From Pontixanthobacter aestiaquae (GTDB taxonomy: Bacteria > Pseudomonadota > Alphaproteobacteria > Sphingomonadales > Sphingomonadaceae), in assembly GCF_009827455.1 (NCBI RefSeq), contig NZ_WTYZ01000001.1:124001-188000 (forward strand): a DNA stretch of 64,000 bases. The letters run 5' to 3'. A model generated the notes under the pieces. It made no database searches and had not been told where the DNA came from. It saw only the letters and a list, made by a program, of their open reading frames with translations. Positions 42,105 to 49,380 of the stretch are shown one piece after another (position 1 is the stretch's first letter; each line of letters opens with the position of its first letter). Made by a program: the position numbers and the translations under genes.

Positions 42105-42203
42105 TGCGCGGCTCTAACAGTAAGCACGCGGCGTGAAAATCGGTTTGATGTGGCAACGATTTCGGCAGTCGACCGTTGAGAGAGGAAGAAACAGGAGAGA
42201 CAT

Positions 42204-42611
42204 ATGAAATTGCCGCACAAAGCTCACGTCGCGATTGTCGACGGAGAGAATTTCGTCCTTATGCGTAATGACGGGCAGCTATTCGAGCCAAAGCTCAGCC
42301 AGGTGGACAAGCCCAAACTGACGGCCACCAATTTCAGCGCAGGCGTGAAACATCAGGACGATATCGGGCAGCGCAAGGGCGCAACCGATCTTGACGAGCT
42401 TGCCCATGCGACTGCGGCCGCCGAATGGCTCAACGCGAAGGCGGTTGCCGGAGAAATGGACGATCTGGTGGTGATTGCGGATCCAAAGACTCTGGGTGAA
42501 ATGCGGCGTCATTACCATACCGAACTGGAGAAACGACTGGTTGGTGAAATCGCAAAAACACTCACCGGTGAAACAACCGAACGCATCGAGAAAGCGATTA
42601 GCCAAGCCTGA
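42204..42611 (+). CDS. host-attachment family protein
   Basis: A 135-residue protein resembling the host attachment family (PF10116), with HKAHVAIVDGENFVLMRNDG and LDDLVVIADPKTLGEMRRHYHTEL near the end. Many alphaproteobacteria carry copies; the original name came from an Agrobacterium attachment gene and does not imply host association here. AGGAG lies 7 nt before the start. Followed by a possible hairpin terminator. Confidence 0.75.
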   Translation: MKLPHKAHVAIVDGENFVLMRNDGQLFEPKLSQVDKPKLTATNFSAGVKHQDDIGQRKGATDLDELAHATAAAEWLNAKAVAGEMDDLVVIADPKTLGEMRRHYHTELEKRLVGEIAKTLTGETTERIEKAISQA

Positions 42612-42621
42612 CGCAAGGTTT

Positions 42622-42643
42622 TGTCGCCCGAGCGACACTTTTC
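42622..42643 (+). terminator. possible weak terminator after host-attachment gene
   Basis: TGTCGC-CCGA-GCGACA, a perfect 6-bp hairpin, followed by CTTTTCG. The T tract is short, so termination is only possible. The repeat GTCGC also occurs 8 nt later. Confidence 0.35.
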
Positions 42644-42719
42644 GTCGCTATATTGCTTGCGCCTGCGAATCTTCGCCCGTTAAGGTTTTCCAAACCATGA
42701 CAGGGGTACGATCAGGCTT

Positions 42720-43790
42720 ATGCGATTTGGACTCAATACGTTAGCGCGGCTTGGTGCGACGATAGTGCCGGCCTTGGCTCTTGGCCTTGCTGTGGCCTCG
42801 CCAGTACAGGCACAGTCAACCAGCTTCGAAGCCGCTTTCGACAGTACGTTTGGCACGAAAACCCGCGCGCCGGAGCGTTTCGATGCAGTCTATGGAAGCG
42901 ATTTTGAAAAGCGGATCGCGCAGATTGCCGATGGCGGTAAAGGCCGCATTGGTGTTGCTGCGATCGATCTGGCGACCGGTAAACAAGTCTCTGTCCTTGG
43001 TGATCAGCGATTTCCTATGGCCAGCACCAGTAAAGTTGCCATTGCAGCCGTTTTTATGGCTGGGGTCGATCAGGGGCGTTGGAGCCTGACCAGCGAATAT
43101 GCGCTGCTACGCCCGGTGCGTTCCGCGAAATATTCAAGCAAGCGTGCGCCCGTTCGCAAAGGCGAATATATTTCCGCACGCGAACATCTGGACCTGATGA
43201 TTAGCAAAAGCTGCAATGCGTGCACCGATACGCTGCTACGCGTCGTCGGGGGACCGGCGGCTGTGAATGCATGGATGCGTAGCGTCGGCATTGAAGGGTT
43301 CGAACTGTCGCGTGATATTGCCACTTTGGTCCGCGACGACGGAGAGTATGATCCCGCAACGGTGATCGACACCCGTGATAGCGCCACGCCGTTGGCCATG
43401 GCGCGGCTGCTCGCAGGCATTTACCAGGGCGAGTGGCACAGCAAGTATAGCCGCGACATTATCATCGGCGCGATGGAGCGCACTACGACGGGCAAAAAGC
43501 GGATGCGGTCCGGTTTGCCGCTCAGCGCCAATGTGGCGCACAAAACCGGCACGCTGAACCGTACGGCCAGTGACATCGGCATTTTCCAAACCCCGGATGG
43601 CCGAACAATTGCAGCGGCAATCTATGTTACCGGTCAGAGCGCTTCGTCGGCTGACGAAGCCCGCAACAAGCGCGAGGCACGGCGCATGCGCGATGAACGG
43701 ATCGCACAGATCGCAAGGGCTTTGTACAATGGATACGCCGGATCAAACGAGCGTCAGTGGGCGGACGCCGACTATCGCACTGGCGGATAG
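42720..43790 (+). CDS. secreted class A beta-lactamase-fold serine hydrolase
   Basis: A 356-residue exported protein (signal peptide to VQAQ) with the class A landmarks STSK (Ser102, Lys105), SxN (Ser164, Asn166 in KSCNACTD) and KTG (Lys275-Gly277). The omega-loop motif RxExxN with the deacylating Glu166 is not visible; the corresponding stretch reads SRDIATL. A deacylation-deficient penicillin-binding or peptidase-like role is therefore as likely as resistance. The chain after KTG is Arg/Glu-rich. Confidence 0.75.
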   Translation: MRFGLNTLARLGATIVPALALGLAVASPVQAQSTSFEAAFDSTFGTKTRAPERFDAVYGSDFEKRIAQIADGGKGRIGVAAIDLATGKQVSVLGDQRFPMASTSKVAIAAVFMAGVDQGRWSLTSEYALLRPVRSAKYSSKRAPVRKGEYISAREHLDLMISKSCNACTDTLLRVVGGPAAVNAWMRSVGIEGFELSRDIATLVRDDGEYDPATVIDTRDSATPLAMARLLAGIYQGEWHSKYSRDIIIGAMERTTTGKKRMRSGLPLSANVAHKTGTLNRTASDIGIFQTPDGRTIAAAIYVTGQSASSADEARNKREARRMRDERIAQIARALYNGYAGSNERQWADADYRTGG

Positions 43791-43858
43791 ATTGGGCGGG
43801 TAAGACGAGCGCTTTCACATTCGTATGAGGCGCTCTTGTGAGCATTCGGCACAAACAA

Positions 43859-43893
43859 AAAGGGCGGCACCTTACGGTACCGCCCTTCTCTTT
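43859..43893 (-). terminator. bidirectional intrinsic terminator
   Basis: AAGGGCGGCACC / GGTACCGCCCTT with a TTAC loop. On the minus strand it is followed by TTTTTGTTTG, fitting the lipoprotein gene; on the plus strand TCTCTTTATT follows, fitting the hydrolase gene. Almost the same hairpin ends rplJL. Confidence 0.82.
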
Positions 43894-43911
43894 ATTCGCT
43901 AAGCGAAAGGC

Positions 43912-44160
43912 TTATTCAGCAGCAGCTTCTGCTTCTGTTTCGCCTTCGACAGCAGCTTCTGCTTCAACAGCAGCTTCTTCAGCAGCGCCTTCAACAGCAG
44001 CGCCAGCTTCTTCAGCGCCTTCAGCCATAGCTTCAACGTTTGCTTCTGTGTCAGCAGCCATCGCGTCAGCAGTTTCGCCAGCTTTGTCGGCAGTTTCCGA
44101 GCAAGCAGCCAGAGTCAGAGCGGCGCCGGCAGCTGCGGCAGCAAGTACGATCTTACGCAT
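43912..44160 (-). CDS. small acidic Ala/Glu-rich lipoprotein C
   Basis: An 82-residue precursor starting MRKIVLAAAAAGAALTLAAC with a lipobox. The mature part consists of Ala and Glu repeats (EGAEEAGAAVEGAAEEAAVE and similar), low in complexity and predicted helical. It belongs to the same physical type as the two lipoproteins near 20.6-21.2 kb. AAGGA lies 9 nt upstream. A longer in-frame extension was rejected because it lacks a signal sequence and the RBS sits at this ATG. Function unknown. Confidence 0.68.
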   Translation of the reverse strand: MRKIVLAAAAAGAALTLAACSETADKAGETADAMAADTEANVEAMAEGAEEAGAAVEGAAEEAAVEAEAAVEGETEAEAAAE

Positions 44161-44423
44161 GTATAAATTCCTTAAAACAGCGAGTGGATATCGCGAGACC
44201 AATATGGCCCCGCGCGAAATCTCCCCCCTAGGACAGACTTCGTGGTTGCTAAATAATGGCGGAAATGTGGCAGCGCAAGAGGATTCGCGAAATTTCTGCC
44301 TTATTTCTGCCTTATTTGCCCAAAAACCGCACAATTCCGCCATATTTTAATTATGCCAGATCGGTGGATGGAAGCGCTGCATTTGGCTGACCAACTGCTC
44401 CGGCGGTGCTAGATGTCTGCGTC

Positions 44424-47300
44424 ATGGCTGACAAAAAGCACCTCTATCTCGTCGATGGCTCTGCCTATATTTTCCGCGCCTATCACCGGCTGCCGCCGCT
44501 GACCAATCCCGAAGGCACCCCGGTTGGGGCGGTTTACGGTTATACAACAATGCTTTGGAAGCTGGCAGATGATCTGGACGCGGCGGACGGGCCGACTCAC
44601 CTTGCGGTCATTCTCGACAAATCCAGCCATTCATTCCGCAACGAGATCTACGACCAGTACAAAGCGAATCGGCCCGACCCTCCCGAAGATCTGGTCCCGC
44701 AATTCCCGCTAATTCGCGATGCAACGCGCGCTTTCTCGCTCCCCTGCATCGAAGAACCCGATGTCGAAGCGGATGATGTGATCGCATCCTATGCCCGCGC
44801 GGCGCAGGCGCAGGGCTGGGACGTGACGATCGTATCTTCGGATAAGGATCTGATGCAGCTCGTCGGCGAAGAAGCCGGCCCAAACGGACCAGCCAAGATC
44901 GACATGCTCGATACGATGAAAAGCGCGCGCATAGGGCCGGAGGAGGTCGAAGAGAAATTCGGTGTAACGCCGGACAAGGTTGGCGATGTCCTCGCGCTGA
45001 TGGGCGATACCGCTGACAATATTCCGGGCATTTACGGCGTCGGCCCAAAAACCGCGAGCAAGCTGATCGCCGAGCACGGCAATCTCACAGCGGCTCTCGA
45101 TTCGGCAGAGGACATGAAAAAGTCCAAGCTGAAAGAGCGGCTGCTCGAACACCGCGCCGATGCTGAACTCAGCCGGATACTGGTGACACTGAAAGAGGAT
45201 TGCGAACTGCCCGTCCCGCTGGAGGATATGGCGCTCAAGAGCATTCCGCCCGGACCTCTGACCGAATTTTTGCAGGCACACGGTTTCACCAGCCTGCTGC
45301 GGCGGCTTGATGCGGGAAGCGGCAGTCCGGAGCGCAGCAATGATCTCAATCCGGCAAAGGCACAAAAGGCAGGCGACGAGGGGACACCCGAAGGCAACCG
45401 CCAGCCCCTGCCCGATATGCCCGCTGTGGACCGCAGTGCCTATGAATGCGTTCAGACACGCGACGCGCTCGACGCCTGGATCGCCAAATGCATGAACGCG
45501 CGCGTCGTAGCGGTCGATACCGAGACCAGCGCGCTCGACGCGATGCAGGCCGATCTGGTCGGGATCAGCCTCGCCGTGGGGCCGAACGACGCCTGCTACA
45601 TCCCGCTCGATCATCACAATGAAGGCGGCGGCGGCAGCGATATGTTTGCCGAACGGCCCGAGCAGATTGCCCGCGAGGATGCGTTGGAAGCGCTCAAACC
45701 GATGCTGGCGAGCGATGCGGTGCTGAAGATCGGGCAGAATATCAAATATGATCTCAACGTGCTGGCACGCTATGGGGTCGATGTCAGCCCGATTGATGAC
45801 ACAATGATCATCAGCTTCGCGCTCGACGCGGGGCGCGGCGAAGCCGGTATTGGCGGCGGGCACGGGATGGACGAATTGTCGCAGCGCCACCTCGGCCACA
45901 CGCCGTTGTCGTTCAAAGAGATATGCGGCACCGGCAAGAAACAAATCCCGTTCGGCGAAGTCCCGCTCGACCGCGCAACCGAATATGCCGCCGAGGATGC
46001 CGACGTCACATGGCGGCTGCACAAACATCTTAAACCGCGCCTGCCGGTCGAAGGCGGCACCAAAGTCTACGAGCGGGTCGACCGCCCGCTGATCCCGGTA
46101 GTCGCGATGATGGAGCGCAACGGCATCAAGGTAGACCGCGCACGGCTCGCCAAATTGTCGGAAGAATTCGCGACCGAAATGGGCAAGCTGGAAACGCTGA
46201 TCCACGAGGAAGCGGGCGAGGAATTCACGATCGGTAGCCCGAAACAGCTCGGCACCATCCTGTTCGAAAAGCTCGGCTACAAAGGCGGGCGCAAAGGCAA
46301 GAGCGGGCAGTTCTCGACCGATCAGGCGATCCTCGAAAAGCTCGCGGGAGACGGCGCAGAAATCGCCACCCGCGTTCTTGAATGGCGGCAGCTCAGCAAG
46401 CTGAAATCGACCTATACCGATGCGCTGCAAGCCGCGATCAATCCCGATACCGGCCGCGTGCATACCAGCTATTCGCTGGTCGGCGCACAGACCGGGCGCC
46501 TGTCCTCGACCGATCCCAATTTGCAGAATATTCCGATCCGCACCGCCATCGGCCGCCAGATCCGCGAGGCATTTGTGGCGGATGACGGCAATGTCCTGCT
46601 TGCCGCTGACTATTCTCAAATCGAACTACGGCTTGCCGCGCATATGGCCGATGTCCCCTCGCTCAAGGAAGCCTTCGAACAGGGCGAGGACATCCACGCG
46701 CGCACCGCGAAAGAGATGTATGGCGAAGTCACCCGCGACACGCGTGCGGCAGCCAAGACGATCAACTTTGCGATCCTTTACGGCATCTCGCGCTGGGGGC
46801 TGGCGGGCCGGCTGGGCGTCGACTCCGATGAAGCGCAAGAGGTCATAAACACTTATTTCGACCGCTTCCCGGGCATTCAAAACTATATCTCCGAAACGCT
46901 GATTCAAGTGAAAGAGCGCGGCTATTCCGAGACGCTGTTTGGCCGCAAGACATGGTTTCCGCGGATCAATTCGAAGAACCAGACCGAACGCCAGGGCAGC
47001 GAACGCGCCGCGATCAACGCCCCGATCCAGGGCACCAGCGCCGACATCATCAAACGCGCGATGGCCCGGATGATGCCTGCGCTCGAAGAGGCCGGGCTCG
47101 GCCCAAGAAATGGCAAAGGCGTCCGGATGCTGCTGCAAGTCCACGATGAACTGGTGTTCGAACTGCCCGAAGGCGACGTCGAAGCCGCAAGCACAGTGAT
47201 CGAGAAAGTGATGGCCGAGGCGGCCGAGCCAGCGGTGAAGCTATCGATACCGCTGGGTGTCGATATCGGCCATGGCAAAAGCTGGGGTGAGGCGCATTAG
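44424..47300 (+). CDS. polA: DNA polymerase I
   Basis: A 958-residue repair and Okazaki-processing polymerase with all three domains: 5'-3' exonuclease (LYLVDGSAYIFRAYH at the start, SDKDLMQLV, GDTADNIPGIYGVGPKTA), 3'-5' exonuclease (VAVDTETSALDAM, with DxE) and polymerase (LLAADYSQIELRLAAHMA, NFAILYGISRWGL, VHDELVFELPE). It is longer than the E. coli enzyme by about 30 residues, as in alphaproteobacteria. The ATG at 44424 (MADKKHLYLVDG) was preferred to one 6 codons upstream. A 636-residue minus-strand frame is only its shadow. Confidence 0.97.
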   Translation: MADKKHLYLVDGSAYIFRAYHRLPPLTNPEGTPVGAVYGYTTMLWKLADDLDAADGPTHLAVILDKSSHSFRNEIYDQYKANRPDPPEDLVPQFPLIRDATRAFSLPCIEEPDVEADDVIASYARAAQAQGWDVTIVSSDKDLMQLVGEEAGPNGPAKIDMLDTMKSARIGPEEVEEKFGVTPDKVGDVLALMGDTADNIPGIYGVGPKTASKLIAEHGNLTAALDSAEDMKKSKLKERLLEHRADAELSRILVTLKEDCELPVPLEDMALKSIPPGPLTEFLQAHGFTSLLRRLDAGSGSPERSNDLNPAKAQKAGDEGTPEGNRQPLPDMPAVDRSAYECVQTRDALDAWIAKCMNARVVAVDTETSALDAMQADLVGISLAVGPNDACYIPLDHHNEGGGGSDMFAERPEQIAREDALEALKPMLASDAVLKIGQNIKYDLNVLARYGVDVSPIDDTMIISFALDAGRGEAGIGGGHGMDELSQRHLGHTPLSFKEICGTGKKQIPFGEVPLDRATEYAAEDADVTWRLHKHLKPRLPVEGGTKVYERVDRPLIPVVAMMERNGIKVDRARLAKLSEEFATEMGKLETLIHEEAGEEFTIGSPKQLGTILFEKLGYKGGRKGKSGQFSTDQAILEKLAGDGAEIATRVLEWRQLSKLKSTYTDALQAAINPDTGRVHTSYSLVGAQTGRLSSTDPNLQNIPIRTAIGRQIREAFVADDGNVLLAADYSQIELRLAAHMADVPSLKEAFEQGEDIHARTAKEMYGEVTRDTRAAAKTINFAILYGISRWGLAGRLGVDSDEAQEVINTYFDRFPGIQNYISETLIQVKERGYSETLFGRKTWFPRINSKNQTERQGSERAAINAPIQGTSADIIKRAMARMMPALEEAGLGPRNGKGVRMLLQVHDELVFELPEGDVEAASTVIEKVMAEAAEPAVKLSIPLGVDIGHGKSWGEAH

Positions 47301-47410
47301 AAATCCGGGCTTTTCGCAAACGCGCTAAGGTTAGCGTTCAAGAAAGAACCACAGGGATTGGGGTGGAAAGCGGACTGGCAACTTTCGATAAAAAGGTCAT
47401 ATTAGCGGGC

Positions 47411-47884
47411 ATGAAATTGTGGCGGCTAACCCGATTGGGTCATCAGACATTGGATGGAAAAGGTGCCGAGCAGTCGGGCGGGCGGTACTCTTCTCCGGGT
47501 CTGCCAGTAGTGAGTCTTGCCAGTGAAGCCGGGGCTGCGGTCTTGATCGCTCTTCGATATTGGCTTGATCGCCTCGACGAGGCCCCGGACGATCTCACTC
47601 TAGGTTGGACCATTATCGATTCAACTCCGGAGCGCGTACCGGATGGATTAGCCGAAGATGAGATCAAGAAGCTCGTCGATGATTGGATCATCGATCGTAA
47701 ATCACTGCTCTTGGCGGTTCGATCGAAAGTTCTCCCCGAAGCAGATGTCATTCTCCTGAATCCGGCGCACGAGGATGCTGGAAACGTTTCGCCCTTGCGA
47801 ACCCGACCGTTCAATTTTGACGAGTGCCTCCATCGGCCCCCAATGCTTGACGCATTCCGCAAAGGACGAAAAGGCTCCGACTAA
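47411..47884 (+). CDS. orphan RES-domain protein
   Basis: A 157-residue protein with RES-domain features: KLWRLTRLGHQTLDGKGAEQSGGRYSSPG at the start and SPLRTRPFNFDECLH at the end. RES proteins are usually NAD-degrading toxins with a DUF2384 antitoxin encoded just upstream. No antitoxin gene is seen here; polA precedes it. In the helix that usually carries an active-site Glu, the sequence reads AAVLIALRYWL and has none, so the enzyme may be inactive. The start MKLWRL is preferred over a GTG 16 codons earlier that lies in a repeat-like stretch. Confidence 0.6.
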   Translation: MKLWRLTRLGHQTLDGKGAEQSGGRYSSPGLPVVSLASEAGAAVLIALRYWLDRLDEAPDDLTLGWTIIDSTPERVPDGLAEDEIKKLVDDWIIDRKSLLLAVRSKVLPEADVILLNPAHEDAGNVSPLRTRPFNFDECLHRPPMLDAFRKGRKGSD

Positions 47885-48166
47885 AATCTGTGGGCCGCCC
47901 GCTTCTGGCCTTTCTCTGAAATGGAGGCGATGTCCGCAATTGGGTCGAAAACACGCGCCATTTTCCGCTGTCCTACACGCCCGAACGCGTGCCATGGTGG
48001 CAACATGTCTTACCCGACAATGCTTCGCACTCGTGTCCATCAGGCTCTCACGGTCTATACGGTCCGGTTCGCCGCAGCAGGGGCGGGGGCACCCATAGCT
48101 GTTATGTCCGACCGAGAGTTCAATTTTCCTTCACTTTATAGATACTTAGAAATATTCAACGAAAGC
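47885..48166. other. intergenic stretch with degenerate repeat fragments
   Basis: About 280 nt without a convincing gene. TGTCCGCAATTGGGTCGAAA at 47930-47949 resembles a dispersed GGGTCGAAA repeat of related genomes. A related GGGTGGAAAGCGGACT fragment lies at 47360-47375 on the other side of the RES gene. A 99-codon frame (47921-48220) across this stretch lacks a signal, motif or good start. Confidence 0.35.
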
Positions 48167-48199
48167 GACACCCTGTCGCCTTTGTCGCCCATGTGTCGC
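48167..48199 (+). repeat. 33-nt dispersed repeat, copy 1
   Basis: Starts GACACCCTGTCGCCTTTG and ends GTGTCGC. It matches copy 2 (60474-60506, opposite strand) at 32 of 33 positions. It lies 66 nt before the MscS start. Internal TGTCGCC units are repeated. Confidence 0.8.
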
Positions 48200-48265
48200 T
48201 TTAGCCCACGCTGTGCTTGAAACTATCCTGCTTCCCGTTAGTTGGCTTATCGTCAGGACCTGCTC

Positions 48266-49345
48266 ATGTTAGACCAATACAATCCCGCAAACTGGAATAT
48301 CGACTGGAGCGAGGCGACAGCCGCTGCGATCGCGCTGACTGTCGCTATTGTGATCGCTTACGCGATTTACCGCGCCATTTTTGCAATTCTGCAGCGGGTT
48401 ACCGGCAAATCCGAAACAGTGGCCGACGATTTGATAATCCAGAGCATCCGGCGGCCGATCAAATGGTCGCTGATCGCGATCGGTATTACAGTCGTCGCGC
48501 AAGGCAACGATACGCTCGCCTTTATATGGGAGCCGATTGCGCGCTTTGTTCGCCCTGCACTGCTCGGCTGGATTGCTTACACAATCATCAAAGCCTTCAC
48601 CGCCGCGATGGAAATCAAGATGGAGGCGTCGGAAGACCCGGTCGCCATTCGCAGCCGCCGCACGCGCATTTCGATTTTTTCGCGCACAGCGATTTTCGCG
48701 ATCGTGTTCGTTACTGTCGGATTGATGCTGTTCAGCATTCCCGCAGTAAAATCGATCGGTACAACGTTGCTCGCCTCTGCCGGTCTCGCGGCATTGGCGG
48801 TGGGCGCTGCTGCGCAGCCTGCGCTAAAATCGCTGATCGGCGGATTGCAAATCGCCTTCACCGAACCGCTGCGACTGGGCGATCTGGTGGTCATCGACGG
48901 ACATACCGGCCGGGTCGAAGAGATTCGGATGAGCTTTATCACTGTGCGGACATGGGACGAGCGGGCCATCGTGGTGCCAACGTCGGTAGTGCTCGAACAG
49001 CCGTTTGAAGACTGGTCACGCAAGAGTGAGAAATTAACCGGGCCGGTGATGCTGCACCTTGATCCTGCAACGAAGATCCAGCCTATCCGGGAGGAACTTG
49101 TCCGTTACGTCGACGGACATTCGCTGTGGGATGGCCGTACAGTTCAGTGTCTGATGACCGAAGCCTATCCGGAGAGTATCGAGCTGCGCTTGGCGGTAAG
49201 TGCAAAGACAATCGGCGAACTTTGGCAATTACGGTGCGATGTGCGGGAGCACATGATCCAGTGGTTACAGGACGAAATGCCCGACGCGCTTATCCGGCAC
49301 CGGTTGGAAGTGCCGAACGGCCATCCGAAAGCGGGCGAACCCTAG
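48266..49345 (+). CDS. MscS family mechanosensitive channel
   Basis: A 359-residue membrane protein with about four N-terminal spans, then the MscS pore helix (TTLLASAGLAALAVGAAAQPALKSLIGGL), and the beta domain FTEPLRLGDLVVIDGHTGRVEEI with VVPTSVV. It would open under osmotic downshock to release ions and solutes. AGGA lies 8 nt before the ATG at 48266. Its product differs from the BON-MscS protein at the right edge, so two mechanosensitive channels are encoded here. Confidence 0.9.
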   Translation: MLDQYNPANWNIDWSEATAAAIALTVAIVIAYAIYRAIFAILQRVTGKSETVADDLIIQSIRRPIKWSLIAIGITVVAQGNDTLAFIWEPIARFVRPALLGWIAYTIIKAFTAAMEIKMEASEDPVAIRSRRTRISIFSRTAIFAIVFVTVGLMLFSIPAVKSIGTTLLASAGLAALAVGAAAQPALKSLIGGLQIAFTEPLRLGDLVVIDGHTGRVEEIRMSFITVRTWDERAIVVPTSVVLEQPFEDWSRKSEKLTGPVMLHLDPATKIQPIREELVRYVDGHSLWDGRTVQCLMTEAYPESIELRLAVSAKTIGELWQLRCDVREHMIQWLQDEMPDALIRHRLEVPNGHPKAGEP

Positions 49346-49380
49346 GTACCGCACCCCCCTTTGAAAAGGGAGGGGCAAAC

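Noticed and set aside
43912..44160. Trinucleotide-rich stretch looking like a microsatellite
   Set aside because: The repeats encode the Ala/Glu-rich tail of a lipoprotein in a single frame, so they are a coding effect and not a separate element.
44709..46619. 636-codon open frame antisense to polA
   Set aside because: It lies wholly inside polA on the other strand. polA has all catalytic motifs and a good start, while the antisense frame shows no motif; high GC at codon third positions creates such shadows.
47921..48220. 99-codon frame downstream of the RES gene
   Set aside because: Runs through repeat-like DNA and has no good start or similarity.
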